A stretch of 64,000 bases of DNA, taken from positions 1,498,863 through 1,562,862 of the forward strand of contig QANY01000230.1 of the NCBI GenBank assembly GCA_003255025.1. Reading direction: 5' to 3'. The translations under genes were made by a program, and so were the position numbers. The notes under the pieces were generated by a model. The model saw only the letters and a list, made by a program, of their open reading frames with translations. It did not search any database and was not told the DNA's origin. This document shows, one piece after another, positions 11,774 through 23,908 of the stretch. Origin of the DNA: Datisca glomerata. Taxonomy: Eukaryota; Streptophyta; Magnoliopsida; Cucurbitales; Datiscaceae. The first letter of the stretch is position 1. The number at the start of each line of letters is the position of its first letter.

Positions 11774-11920
11774 ATGCTAGCTATTTTGTGAATTTGTGTC
11801 TCAAATGCTAGCTATTTTGTGAATTTAAGTGTGAGATGCTAGCTATTTTGTGAATTTGTATCTAAGATGCTAGCTATTTTACGAATTTATGTATGAGGTG
11901 CTGGCTATTTTGGTTGGATA
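11774..11920 (+). repeat. 31-bp minisatellite, five copies
   Basis: ATGCTAGCTATTTTGTGAAT begins at 11774, 11805, 11836 and 11867, with a more diverged fifth copy at 11898, so the period is exactly 31 bp. It lies inside the 9863-12493 element. Confidence 0.9.
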
Positions 11921-12539
11921 TGAATATTTTGTGAATTCATGTGATAATGAATATATGAAAGCCATTTTTAGGTGAAGTAGTTTTTTTGTGAAGAACTGCT
12001 TTTTTTTGTGAAGCAGTTCCGAAAGCCATTTTTAGGTGTGGAGAAAACACATTTTAAAAATGGGAAAAACCATTTTTATAGTAATAATGAAGCAGTTTTT
12101 TTACAATGTTATTTTTTTTACAGTATGAAGCGGATTTTTTAACACATAAAAAGAAAACAAAAAAATTTCATTAATGAAACATATTTTCTTCTTACATGGT
12201 AAGAAATTCGATCTGAAAAATATGTTGAAACTGAAGTGAGTGCTTAAAAATGAGGGGAAATAAGAAAGTTATTTATAGGGGTAAAATAGTGTAGGTAAAT
12301 GGAGGAAATTGAAGGAAATTGACGAAAATGGACGGAAATGGAGGAAAATGGATGGAGTTAATTTTCTGTTAAATTTAACCAAAAATGATCACTGAGATGC
12401 ACTCTAGTCAAAATACATGAGTATAAAAATATGAAAAAATATAAGGTAGTTTATAGTTTAATTAAAGTGCAGGGTGTATTTCATATTTTAACTTTTTTTT
12501 AACAAGTGGCAAACGATTTGATCATTTTTTTTAACAAAA

Positions 12540-13534
12540 CCTGCTTTCATTCAAAAATCAAGAAAAGAACAGACTCCAAAAGCAAAGTCTCTTCCAACCA
12601 TGGGGGAGGGATAGAACCAAAATCAAAGCTAAAGCAAGGAGAAAACACCCTATCAGCTATCAATTTGGCAGTACCATTTACAGACTCAACTAAAACAAAC
12701 ACAACAGCTATACAATCATACAATTCCTTCAACACATATTTGAAGAACTCAAAATCAGCCTCATAGGATTGACATATGGACCAAAAATCATAGTTGGAAA
12801 TTTCGATCTCCAAGTTCAGTAAAATAATGACTTCATAGCTTTGATACCTTCGACCACAGCAAAGCTAATAGCTTCTAGGATGGAGGAGGAAGATTTCAAG
12901 GAGACCCAACATTGATTTTTACAAAATTTCTCCCAGGTGGAAACCACCGAACTTTACATCTGAAATCAACACAAATATACTTGCTAACGTTAGTGGGGTA
13001 TGTGACTTTTCTATCGCGTTGTAGCAGTATTGCACACTATCCCTTCGATTCTTTGGCCCTCACGAATTCATTAAGGGAGCTTTTCCATCTTTTCAAAGAA
13101 CCCTCAATGGATGGAATTGTGTCCTTGAAAACCCGTTCATTCGGGGTTTTGCAAATCCACCAAAAGCCATAAGACATTCCTCTCAAAATATTTATCATGT
13201 CAGTATGCCGATAAAACCTGTTCAACAATACTTTCCAGATGAAATAAAATGTAGTACCTCGCAAGCAATCTGTTCTAAGTTGGAAATCCAATGCAAACCA
13301 AAATGCCTTCGAGAATGGGCAGTGAAAGAATAGGTGAATAATTGATTCATCCTCTTCATTACATAAAGGACATACTGCTCTGTCAAATTCGACATTTCCT
13401 TTTAAGGAGAACGTCTCTAGTAGGGAGGCACCCTTTAAGGCACTTCCACATGAAGAATTTGATATTAGGAGCTGCATCGAGTTTCCCAATTGAGGACCAA
13501 ACAAAAGGATCACTTCCCGAACTGCTACTCCCAG
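12540..13534 (-). pseudogene. LINE-B piece 3: zinc-binding and RNase H region
   Basis: Minus-strand reading gives a WSSIGKLDAAPNIKFF-type segment, then CPLCNEEDESIIHLFFHCPFSKAFW. This is the C-x2-C...H-x3-4-C zinc-binding region (zf-RVT) that follows the RT in plant L1 elements. After that comes a decayed RNase H tail ending in PPPWLEETL near 12600. T-runs at 12494-12500 and 12525-12532 may represent its poly(A) end on the minus strand. The piece is interrupted on its upstream side by Copia-A. It continues the pieces at 18413-19462 and 24168-25316, which have the same orientation and the complementary domain content. Confidence 0.75.
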
Positions 13535-13539
13535 CTCAT

Positions 13540-13681
13540 TAGAAAGCTAAAAGAGTTATATTGATCAAAATAAAATTTAGATAGTACATGGGGTATTTAT
13601 ACACATGGATAAAAAAGTTAAAAATACTAAAATACCCTTAAATACCAGAAAAGTAGCAAAGATAAACAATATTATCCAACA
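13540..13681 (-). repeat. 3' LTR of Copia-A
   Basis: On the minus strand it begins TGTTGGATAATATTG, directly after the purine tract GAGGGGGAG, and ends TTTCTA. It matches 18260-18400 throughout. The usual CA end is not visible. Confidence 0.8.
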
Positions 13682-13688
13682 CTCCCCC

Positions 13689-16600
13689 TCAAGCTGACGC
13701 ATAGATATCAATCATGCCTAGCTTGCGAAGAGTTGACTGTAGAAGAGTAGGACCGGCAGGCTTTGTAAGAGCATCAGAAATTTGCTCAGATGAAGGAACA
13801 AACTTTATAGAGATAGCTCCAGACCGAACTTTCTCTCGAATGAAGTGAATATCAACTTCGATATGCTTGGTTCTTTCATGAAGAACAAAATCTGAAGCTA
13901 AAATTAAGGCCGATTTATTGTCACAGTACAATGTGGAAGGTAAACAGGGCAACAAATCGAGTTCCCCCTAGAATAGAATGAAGCCAAAGAACCTCACACG
14001 TCCCTTGAGCCATTGCCCAGTATTCTGCCTCAGCAGATGATTGAGAAACCACAAGCTGCTTCTTGCTTTTTCAGGAGAGAAGATGATTACCATAAAAAGT
14101 ACAAATACCATATGTAGATCTCATATCTGTCTTTGACCCAGCATAGTCAGCATCAGTAAAGCAAGACACATCAAAGGTGTTTTTGGAGGAATAGAAAAGA
14201 CCAAGGCCCGGACAAGACTTCAAGTATCTTAAAATGTGATAAACTGCATCCAAATGTGAAGTACGAGGAGCATGTATAAACTGGCTCACAATGTTAATAG
14301 AAAAAGCCAGATCGGGACTTATGTTAGTCAGATAAATAAGTCTTCCAACCAATCTCTGATTCATACTCGAATTTGCTAATAGTTCACCCGATTCAGCTGA
14401 AAATTTGACATTCGGATCCATAGGTGTAGATGCAAGTCTACATCCCAACATCTCAGTATCACCAAGCAGGTCAAGAACATACTTCCGCTGCGAGAAAAAG
14501 ATACCTATCTCGGAACGAGCAACCTCAATACCCAAAAAATACTTTAGCCCCCCTCAAATCTTTGATATCAAAAGCTGAACTAAGATCTTTATTGACCTTA
14601 GTAATGTCGATACTGTCATCACTAGTCAAGATGATATCATCCACTTACACAGAGGGGATGGCACATTGCCCTAATGAATTCCGTCTGATAAAACATGTAT
14701 GATCAGAGTGATAGCTAAGAAATCCCAACTCAAGCACCACTGCACTAAACTGAGCAAACCAAGCTGCAGAGACTGTTTCAATCCATACAAGGATTTTTAC
14801 AAACGACATACTTTCCCTAAGTACTCCCCCTCAGCCTGAAAACCCAGAGGCAGATCCATATAAGTAATCTCATCCAAATCACCATTCAAGAAGGCATTCT
14901 TGACATCGATTTGATGCAAGGGCCATGAGTGAGAAGCAGCCAAAGAGATAATAAGATGAACAATAGTGAGTTTTGCAACAAGAGTAAAGATTGCATTGAA
15001 ATCCTTGCCAGGAATCTGAGTAAAACCTTTGACGACTAGACGCGCCTTGTACCGATTAATAGTTCCATCCGCATTATATTTAAGATTGAATTCCCAACAA
15101 CATCCAACTGTTTTCTCCCCTTGAGGAAAAGCAACCAAGTCCCAAGTATGATTATCTTGCAAGGCTTTCATCTCATCTTGCATGGCGGCCACCCACCGTG
15201 GGTCTCGTGTTGCTTCCCCAACAGATCGCGGAATCGCAGTAGAATCAATGTGACTGAAAAATCCGTGAAAGAAAATGGACAGAGCACTATACGAAATATG
15301 ATTCTCAATAGGGTGGTCAGTAGAACATGATAAAGTGAGGCGATTAGGGGGGCGACGGTCCCGAAAAGGATATCGTCGAGAGAGGGGAGGATCAGTACCT
15401 TCGTTCGTAGAGGAGTTCAACACAGGGAGATGAGAGCGACGACTATACACCTTGGTAGGAGGACCTGCAATGGGAGGCAAAGAAGTAGGAGAAACGACGG
15501 GAGCATCTATATTAGGGGGGTCAAGAATAGGGATAGGACGAGGAAGATCCTCAACAGATGGGACCCCAGTCCTAACACCAATGGAACCAAAAAAGAATGG
15601 GGTATTCTCCCAAAAAGTAACATCTAAAGAAGAAATAAACCCTCTAGATGAGGGATCGTAACATCGATACCCTTTAGACTGATATGAGTATCCCGTAAAT
15701 GGGCAACGGATAGACCTATCGTCCAACTTTGTTCCAGTAGGACTCTTGTTTTGAAAAAAGCAAGCACTTGAGGAACCGACATTAAATTTATTAATCAAAT
15801 ATGTTGCGGTGAGAATATACATGTCCTAAAAAACTTGAGGAACCGACATTCCCTTCAAAAGGCAACGGGAAATGCCCATAAGGTGCTATTCTTACGCTCG
15901 GCTACGCCATTTTGTTCAGGAGTATATGGACATGTAAGCTGCTGAAGAATCCCAAGACTAGAAAGATGAGAGACAAGATCACCCGAAATATACTCCCCCC
16001 CGTTATTAGAACGAATCGATCGAACAACAGTTTGATACTGGGTTTTGATCATAGTAAGAAATATTTTTTGACACATCAAATTTTTTTCTAGAAAAGTCAT
16101 CAATAAATGTGACATAATATTGGTGTCCAAACATAGCAGTAACAGGAGATGGACCCCAAACATCATAGTGAGTTAAATAAAACGCAGCAACAGATCTATT
16201 CATGCAAGAAATATAAGGCTTACGACAATGTTTCGAAAGCACAAATTTCACATTTAAACTGAAAGTGTTTACATGCATTAATCAACGAAGGAAATAACGA
16301 ACAAATATATTGAAAATTTGACATGTCCCAAACGATCATGCCACAAATGTAAGTCTCTAAAAGAAAAAGAAACAGGAAAATAAAAAATAATAGAAGAGAC
16401 AACTCGAATAATAGGATTTGGTGGTTGAAGGGGAGGTGGACCGCCAAAGTAGTATAGTCCATCCCGCTCATACCCCTGCCAAAAATCCTCTTCGTACGAC
16501 GGTCCTGCAAAAAACAACGATCAACCAAAAAAATGACAGCACAATCTAGAGCTTTGGCTAGGCGACTAACAGATAAAAGGTTCATAGCAAATTTACGCAA

Positions 16601-17854
16601 ATGAAAAACAGAGGTAACAATAATTTTAGGAGATAGTTGTATAGTCCCTCTACCACTCACAACAGTCTGATAACCACCATCTAACTGTGCCGAACCTTTA
16701 ACAGGTTCCAATGGCGTAGAAAAAACTGATAACTCACCAGTCATATGATCATTTGCCCCCGAATCCAAAATCCATGTAGGTGACTCAATACGAATATGAA
16801 GTGCAGTGGGAGTACCTAAGGCAGTGGAGGTAGGAGAATTAGAGACAGGAGCAATAACAATAGTAGGAGTCTGCTTAGACATAAGATGAGACACCTGAGC
16901 CTGTAAAGCTGCTACTTGAGAGAGGACAAATGACTCGGCCTAATTACTGGTGGCTACAGAAGTATTAGTTACCGTTGCCGATCTAGTGGGTATATTAATC
17001 TTCTTCTGGAATTGAGCGTGCAACTCGGGATGAAGTTTTCAACAAGTATCCTTGGTATGACCATTGTTTCCACAATGATGACAAAATTTCCTCCCAGCTG
17101 GAGGACGAGAACTAGAGAAACCACGAGCACCAAGGGCCATCTGATCATTATTACTAGCAGTGGCAGAGATGGGAGTCGAGACCGAGATAAGATGTCGACG
17201 CTCATCTCCATCAACCATGGCAAAGGTCTCAAGCAAGGATGGTACATGAAAGGAATTAAGGATTTTGGTACGAAGTGACTCAAATTCAGGCTTAAGCCCC
17301 ATCAGAAATGCATATGTGTGATGACGATCTAGCAACTTGACTGCTACATGAGCCATTGTCCCAAAGTCACTGACTGGTTCATATTGAGCCATCTCATCCC
17401 ACCGTACACGTAAATATCCAAAAAATTGAGCAACATTCAATCCAAGTCTCTCCTGATTGGCACTAGCAATCTCCTGATATAACTCAAAATATCGAGCCTC
17501 ATTCCTTGAATGGGCATACATGGCAGTCAAAGCATTTCACAAATCGATAACCGTCTCATTATACATAAACATATTATAGACCGAAGACTCCATAGATCCA
17601 AATATCCATCCCAATATCAAATAGTTATCAACATCCCACTAGGCTTCCTTTGCATCGTCATCTTTAGGGCGAGGAACACGTCCTTGAAGCCAAAGACTCT
17701 TTCCTCGTCCACCAAGAAATAACTTCAATGATTGAGACCAAGCAGCAAAATTTCACCCATTTAAAAGAACACTAGTTACTCTTCCATCACACACAGGATA
17801 AGCCAGATCTGGCTTAGCAACAGCCTTAACAATGGTATTTAAAGATTCAGACAT
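13689..17854 (-). pseudogene. Copia-A gag-pol polyprotein, broken
   Basis: Starts with MSESLNTIVKAV at 17854. Gag follows, ending in a zinc knuckle (CHHCGNNGHTKDTC near 17080-17040). Next come the protease (WILDSGANDHMTG near 16780-16740) and the GAG-pre-integrase motif (LWHDRLGH near 16340). The integrase has DVWGPSP near 16155, SNNGGEY near 16010 (N where the second catalytic D should be) and QNGVAERKN. Reverse transcriptase has GCCWEFNLKYNADGTINRYKARLV near 15100-15030 and DVKNAFLNGD. At the catalytic box near 14640 a stop codon replaces the Tyr of YVDD. RNase H lies at 14330-13690. There are many stops and at least four frame changes. An intact product would be processed into the proteins that make and integrate the cDNA. 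Confidence 0.85.
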
Positions 17855-18244
17855 CACAAATCCAAGAAAGCAATACAAATTACCAATAAAATCCGATAGA
17901 GAGATGAAGAAATATTGAACACGACCGTTTATATCATGAAAAAGTCACCAAACGAGTGACCAAACTGTGGTATAAGCCACAACAATCCAAAAAATATAGA
18001 AAATCTTAGGTTTGGTAAGCACATAGCCTAGGAAAACCCAACCACTTTGAAAAAAACAAAGCGGGAAACAGTAAAAAAGAGCTCCGGCGGAGCTCTGGCG
18101 GCCGGAGGTGGTGGCGCCGGTGGCCGGGGTGGGTGAGGCGGCCAGCGTGAGTGGCGGTGGTCGACGCTGTCTAGTGGCTGTGGCCGACGCTGTCTAGTGG
18201 CTGTGGCAGTGATGGGTAGCAGATTAGGGTTAGAGTTAGGGTTA

Positions 18245-18258
18245 GGCTCTGATATCAA
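18245..18258 (-). other. Primer-binding site of Copia-A
   Basis: The minus strand reads TTGATATCAGAGCC right after the 5' LTR. It is close to TGGTATCAGAGC, the site complementary to initiator methionine tRNA used by most plant Copia elements. One or two bases have changed. Confidence 0.75.
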
Positions 18259-18259
18259 C

Positions 18260-18400
18260 TAGAAAACTAAAAGAGTTATATTGATCAAAATAAAATTTAG
18301 ATGGTACATGATATATTTATACACATGGATAAAAAGTTAAAAATACTAAAATACCTTTAAATATCAGAAAAGTAACAAAGATAAACAATATTATCCAACA
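18260..18400 (-). repeat. 5' LTR of Copia-A
   Basis: 141 bp, matching 13540-13681 except for about eight substitutions and one missing A. Confidence 0.85.
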
Positions 18401-18412
18401 AACCCTACTCAC

Positions 18413-19462
18413 TTAATGTGGACAAATGCCACATAGATAAGTTCGCCACTTGATAACCAGAGCTCATTGAATAAACACCATGATCATTAAAGGCCCACCA
18501 TAACGAGTCCGGAGTTGGGTTGTTGGGCAGAGGTATGTTGAGGATGATAGCAGCCTCTTCCTGATTAAAAATGCTATATACCTTCCTTTTATCCCACGCA
18601 ATTCGGTCCGAAACAAACAGCTCTGAAACCAACACTATTGATTCAATATGCGGGGATTGCACCTTCATCGCATAGCTCCTCGGGATCCAAGAATCAATCC
18701 AAACCTTTATTGAGCGGCCATCACCAACTTTCTTAAGCACTCCCATGTCAAGTAATTGCTTACCCCAAAGAATGCTCCGCCAACCCCAAGACGCATTACC
18801 ATGAGCCTTAGCATGTAAAAATTCAGAATTGGGAAAGTACTTGGTTTTAAGTACTCGGGCGAGAATGCTGGATGGGTTGGTAAGGATTCTCTAGCCATTC
18901 TTAGCTAAGAGGGCCCTGTTCAAACGAGAAAGATCTTTAAAATTAAGTCCCCCTTCCTTTTTGGATTTTGATAACACATCCCAAGAAGACCAGTGGATCT
19001 TCTTCTTGGCTGCCGAAGAATCCCACCAGAAGCGAGCCAAGATTCTCTCGAGCCCCTTAATAAGAGTACTTGAGATTTTAAAACATCTCATAGTATAGCT
19101 CGGAAGAGCCATCTTAACCGCCTTAAGCAAAATTTCCTTACCTGCGTTGGATAGGAAGTTCTCGGTCCAACCATTCACCTTTTGATCCATCTTCTTCTGA
19201 ATGTCATCAAAAACATGTTTTTTGGATCCCTCAATGGCCACGACAATGCCCAAATACTTACCAAAGCCTCCGTAATTCGTAATACTTAACATACCAGCCA
19301 ATTGGCTTTGTAAAGAGGCTGGAGTATTTGGGGAAAAGCATAAAGAACTCTTCTTGAAGTTCACTTGCTGTCCCAAGGCCTCTTCGTAGGATTTCAGAAT
19401 GTTCATAATGCAATTGAATTCAGACACAGACGCTCGGCAGAAGAGGATGGCATCGTCCACAA
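18413..19462 (-). pseudogene. LINE-B piece 2: reverse transcriptase C-terminal half
   Basis: Begins at the VDDAILFCRA catalytic box (19462-19430, DD intact). QQVNFKKSSLCFS, KYLGIVVAIEGSKK, WTENFLSNAGKEILLKAV, RFWWDSS and HWSSWDVLSKSKKEGGLNFKDL follow. All are standard post-catalytic blocks of plant L1 RT. One frame runs 19460-18891 without a stop; frame changes follow in the linker (LFVSDRIAWDKRKV) and the segment leading to the zinc-binding region. Copia-B cuts the upstream side and Copia-A the downstream side. This is a dead host element for two later insertions. Confidence 0.85.
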
Positions 19463-19721
19463 TATAAAAGGATCAACACTGCTGTTGGCTTTTAAGAATT
19501 CTAAATCTCATAAAAATATATTGATGTACATAGCAGGTTTTTATACAAACCATTTGAACAATCTAACTATGGAAAGCAGTAACGTAAATTCTATATTTAC
19601 AGAAAGTTACAACTAAATAAGAAACTGATACTAGAATTATGCTTCCACAAATCTTTGTTGATTTTACTATGTCTGTTGATTGTGAGCTGGCGTTGAGTTG
19701 GCTGTAGGATCTTCCTTGATA
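19463..19721 (-). repeat. 3' LTR of Copia-B
   Basis: 259 bp. It is preceded on the minus strand by the purine-rich AGGGGCG. The pol frame runs into its first 55 bases. It differs from the 5' LTR at four sites. Confidence 0.92.
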
Positions 19722-22700
19722 CGCCCCTGCAAGAACGGGCTGCCATCAGTAAGTCCGATCTTGGTTTTGAGTTGATCTGTTTTTTGACGCGAGAAAGGCT
19801 TTGTGAGTAAGTCTGCCAGCTGATCATTGGTATGGACATGTCGCACTTGAAGAACATTTTTTTGAACCAAATCCCTGACGAAATGAAGGTCTATCTGATT
19901 ATGCTTCATTCTTGAGTGCTAAATTGGATTGAAGCTAAGATGTGTGGCACCTAAATTGTCACAAAGCAATAAGGGTAGTTGTTTGAGTGTGAACTTCATT
20001 TCTTGAAACAGTGAAAGTATCCACATAGACTCAGATGCTGCAGTGGCCAGCGCCCTATATTCAGCTTCGGTGGATGACCGTGCAATTGCTCGTTGCTTCT
20101 TTGAACTCCATGAGATGAGATTGGTACCAAGTAAAATGAGGTAAGCGGAGGTGGAACTTCTATTATCCAGATTTCCTGCCCAGTGAGCATAAAAAAAGCA
20201 TGTAAGTGTTGGACTGATGTTTTTTTGAATGGTTATGCCATGAAAGATCGTGTTCTTCAAGTAACGAAGTAATCGTTTTGTGGCTGTCCAGTGAGTCAGA
20301 GTGGGACGATGCATGAACTGAGATAACTTGTTGATTGCAAAGCTGATGTCAGGTCGAGTTAGAGAGAGATACTGCAGGGCTCCAATGACACGACGATACT
20401 CAGTTGAATCTACTGCTGAAGTGCCATCATCCAGTTTTAGATCAACCGAGGTTGATAATGGAGTTGTAACATCCTTAGCGCCATCCATGTTTGTTTTAGC
20501 CAAGAGATCACGGACATAGTTATGCTGTGTTAAGAACAGTCCATGACTTGTAGGAATAACTTCAATGCCAAGAAAGAAATGCAGGGGAACCAGATCTTTG
20601 ATGGAAAATTTTTTGCCAAGCTGAGTAATAATATTTGCCACAAAGTTTGAATCATTTCCTGTGATGACTAAATCATCAACATACACTAAGCAATAGACAA
20701 TTATTGAACCAGCAGTGTAAACAAACAGAGAAGAGTCAGACTTGGTATTCAGAAATCCAAACTGAATCAGTGCTTGCTTAAGAGCAGAATACCAAGCACG
20801 GGGTGCTTGTTTGAGACCGTATATAGCCTTGCGAAGACAACAAACATGGTCTGGTTTTTCTGGGTCCCGAAATCCAGGAGGCTGCTTCATGTATACTTTT
20901 TCCGTAAGATGTCCATGCAGAAACGCATTATTGACATCAAGTTGTCTAAGTGACCAACCATTTATTACAGCAATGGACAACACAGTACGGATGGTAACGG
21001 GTTTCACTACGGGACTAAAAGTTTCTTTATAGTTCAGACCGGGTCGTTGATTGAAACCCTTGGCGACTAATCGCGCTTTATACCGTTCAATTGAACCATC
21101 ATCCAACCTTTTTATCCGAAAAATCCACTTGCATCCAATAATATTGCATCCGTATGGAGGAATTTCCAGCTGCCATGTACCATGGCGCATGAGAGCTGTG
21201 AGCTCAGAGGACATGGCATCTCTCCACCGAGAATCAGATAGGGCCTCACTAACTGTGTTTGGTTCCAAGGAGGGTTGGATCGGATGCCTAGTGACCAGAA
21301 ATGATCTTTTTGGTCTATAAATATTATTCATAGAACGAGTTACCATATTATGGCTTCGGGTCACAGGTGGTATTTCAGAACCGGATGGGGGTGGATTATT
21401 TATGGGAGAAATAATAGGTAAATCAGATAAAGAGGAGGGAGGAACACATACCTGGTGAGAAATCGGTGGAGGAGACGAGTCCATCAGAGGCGTCGAAGCC
21501 TGGTGAGTACCCGATGCAGGAGGAGCAGCATGCGGCAGAGATTGAGGCGTGGTTGTCGGCAGAGATTGAAGCTGATTAGTCTGCAGGGATTAGGACGGAT
21601 TGGTCGGCAGAGAAAGAAATACGGGATGATCAATTTCAGCAGAGGATGGTGGAGTGGTCCGGATCTCACGGGATTTAGGGCACAGTTCAGCAAAGGGGAA
21701 TTTGCTTTCATCGAATAGCACATGCCGTGAGTGGTATACACGATGGGTTGTGGGCTCTAAGCATAGGTATGCATTTTGAGAGAGTGAGTAGCCCACAAAA
21801 ATACACGGCTTGGCTTTGGGCTCAAGCTTGTGTTTATTATATGGTCAGGTCAACGGGAAGCAAAGACAACCGAATTGTTTGAGTTTGAGATAATCTGGAG
21901 TTTGATCCAAAAGCTTCTCAAATGGAGTTCGGTTATTCAAGGTTGCAGTTGGCATTCTATTAATTAGATACGCAGCTGTTTGAAAGGCATAAGGCCAATA
22001 TGAGCGAGGTAAATTTGCATCTGTGAGAAGAGTGAGACCGGTTTCAACAAGATGTCGATGTCGTCTTTCAGACATGCCATTTTGTTGGGGAGTATGAGGG
22101 GCGGTTGTGTAGTGACCAATACCATGAACCGAAAAATAGGATTTTAGAGCAATGTATTCACCTCCGTTGTTAGAGTATAGACTCTTGATGCGAGTGTTAA
22201 ATCTATTTTCCACAAGATGCCTGAATTGAGGAAAAATAATTTGAACACTCGATTTTGTAGACATTGGATAGAGCCAGATATATTTAGTGTAATGGTCAAT
22301 AAAAATGAGATAATATTTTGAGCCATCAAGACCAATGTCATGTGAGGGACCCCAAACATCCGTATAAATTAACTCAAGTGGTGCTTGACTAGTTAAACCA
22401 TGAGAATGAAACGGTTGACAATGGGCTTTATTTTGGGAACACGCATTGCATAAAGCTTTATTGGCATTTTTATTGGTAGGTAATGAAAAAGCCCGAATTA
22501 AATGATTGACAATTTTAGAAGATGGATGACCAAGTCTCTTGTGCCAACCATCTGTGGTGGTACGTTCATGAACATAGGCTGTGATTTTTTTGGATGCCAT
22601 AGCTAGCTTCTCCGGCAAGGAGTACACACCATCTTCACATGCGCCTTTGAGTAGTGTCACCCCCGTGATCCGATCCTTCACCAAAAAATAAGATGGATGA

Positions 22701-23862
22701 AATTCAAGATAAACATCATTATGTTTGGTGAAATTATGAACAGAGATTAAATTTTTTTTATGGTGGGAACACATAAAGTATCTTTGAGATGAAAAATATG
22801 ATTAGACGATGTAAAAGATAGTGAACCAACATGAGATACAGGTAAACCTGGCCCATCTCCAATTACTACTTCATCAGTACCATCATATTCAGAGTGAGTC
22901 GAAAGATTGGAAAGATCCGTTGTCATGTTGTGAGATGCGGTGGAATCAACAAGCCATTTGATATCTTTGGACGTAGTGGACGCTGCACAGTTGGCAGTGA
23001 CAGGACTGGATCCAAGTTTGGAACAAGTTTTGGCCGTATGGCCCACTTGGTCACATAGTTGGCGCTTGGGTTTGAATTTTCTGGGACCCGAATTAGAAGC
23101 CCACCTTTTTTTGTTGTCTCGGCTTTTGTTGGTGGAGGATGAACGATGCTGGCTTTCATGGTTGTTTGTTCCTCCAGACCGAGATGAATAATTTGCAGTT
23201 GCAACGAACTGCTGCGCAGAGTTGGTTTCCAATCGTCGAAGATAATTTTCATGACCAACAAGGAGATCATGAAGTTCCTCAAAGTTTAGAGAGGATTCTC
23301 AAGCACGAATTGGTGCAACGATTTCACGGAACTCGGGACCCAATCCATTTAAGATGTAGAGAGTTAAATCATCATCCGAAATGGGATGATCAATAATCGC
23401 AAGCTCATCTACGATTATCTTGACTGCATGCAGAAAGTCAGTGACCGAACGACTGCCACGAGTGTGCAATGTAAGATTCTCCTTGAATTGCATCGCACGG
23501 GTTCGGGATTTTCCTGCATATAGACGAGTGAGTGTTGTCCAAGCATTATGGGAGGTTTTACAGGATGCAAGAAGTGGAGTGATGGCAGGGGAAGTGGACA
23601 CAAGGATAGCATGGAGGATGAGTTAATCTTGGCGAATCCAGTGGGAATTCGCTGCTTTGGAGGTGGCAGAATTTTCTGCATCTATGACCGGACATGTAAG
23701 CTTGCCAGTAACAAAATCGATGAGATCGTAGCCAATTAACAGTGCTTCGAATTGGGCTCTCCATTGAGGGAAGGTAGCAGGCGTAAGTTTTTCATTGATG
23801 GTAGTGGAAGCGTTGATGGTAATAATCAGATTGACAGAGGAGGACCCATGAAGTGTATTCAT
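19667..23862 (-). pseudogene. Copia-B gag-pol polyprotein, nearly complete
   Basis: Starts MNTLHGSSSVNL at 23862. Gag follows (FPQWRAQFEALLIGYDL), then a zinc knuckle whose first Cys is Arg (QLCDQVGHTAKTC near 23070). The protease motif is DSTASHNMT near 22940. GAG-pre-integrase is WHKRLGHPSSK near 22540. Integrase has DVWGPSHD near 22345, YSNNGGEY near 22180 (N for the catalytic D) and QNGMSERRH. Reverse transcriptase has GCKWIFRIKRLDDGSIERYKARLVAKGF near 21140-21060, QLDVNNAFLHG and an intact YVDD near 20680. RNase H carries STEAEYRAL near 20070. There are about five in-frame stops (near 23620, 23296, 21842, 21587 and 19918) and one frame change at an A8 run near 22750. Otherwise the reading is collinear with intact Copia polyproteins. 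Confidence 0.92.
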
Positions 23863-23890
23863 TTCGAAGGAAAGTATATCTCGTTAGAGA

Positions 23891-23908
23891 CCGACTGCTC
23901 TGATACCA
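23891..23908 (-). other. Primer-binding site of Copia-B
   Basis: The minus strand reads TGGTATCAGAGCAGTCGG immediately after the 5' LTR, complementary at its start to plant initiator methionine tRNA. Its position fixes the LTR end. Confidence 0.9.

Larger units (their letters stand above)
9863..12493. mobile_element. Non-autonomous inverted-repeat transposon, probably MULE-like
   Basis: The left end GGCTAAAATGTAAAATACATTCC continues as ACTTTGATCAAACTGTAAACTA. It aligns with the reverse complement of the right end (AGTTAAAATATGAAATACACC, then ACTTTAATTAAACTATAAACTA). The similarity covers about 100-120 bases at each end, including 'tatattttttc-tatttttatactcat'. The interior has no recognisable transposase core. 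A short basic tail-like reading (PRKKSIPTSSPRKTKD near 11690-11735) may be a leftover transposase C-terminus. Flanking T-rich DNA hides any target duplication, so class assignment rests on terminal length and style. Confidence 0.6.
13540..18400 (-). mobile_element. Copia-A, LTR retrotransposon, decayed
   Basis: A 4.86-kb minus-strand element with short LTRs (about 141 bp), a primer-binding site beside the 5' LTR, and a gag-pol frame between. It is inserted in LINE-B. The host pieces beside it carry CTCAT (13535-13539) and CTCAC (18408-18412), a possible 5-bp duplication with one change. Seven extra bases (18401-18407) separate the 5' LTR from the latter. The LTRs differ at about eight positions plus one indel, so this is an older insertion than Copia-B. 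Confidence 0.85.

Noticed and set aside
11774..11920. Possible CRISPR-like array
   Set aside because: The repeat is contiguous without unique spacers and lies in a plant transposon; it is a minisatellite.
15121..15661. Plus-strand frames opposite Copia-A pol
   Set aside because: The minus strand encodes clear Copia reverse transcriptase here; the plus-strand frames are shadows.
18218..18247. Telomere-like TTAGGGTTAGAGTTAGGGTTAGG
   Set aside because: Only three or four irregular units, in the vertebrate-like rather than plant TTTAGGG form, within the Copia-A leader; chance repeat.
23891..23908. tRNA-like match TGGTATCAGAGC
   Set aside because: It is a primer-binding site complementary to a tRNA end, not a tRNA gene; no cloverleaf surrounds it.
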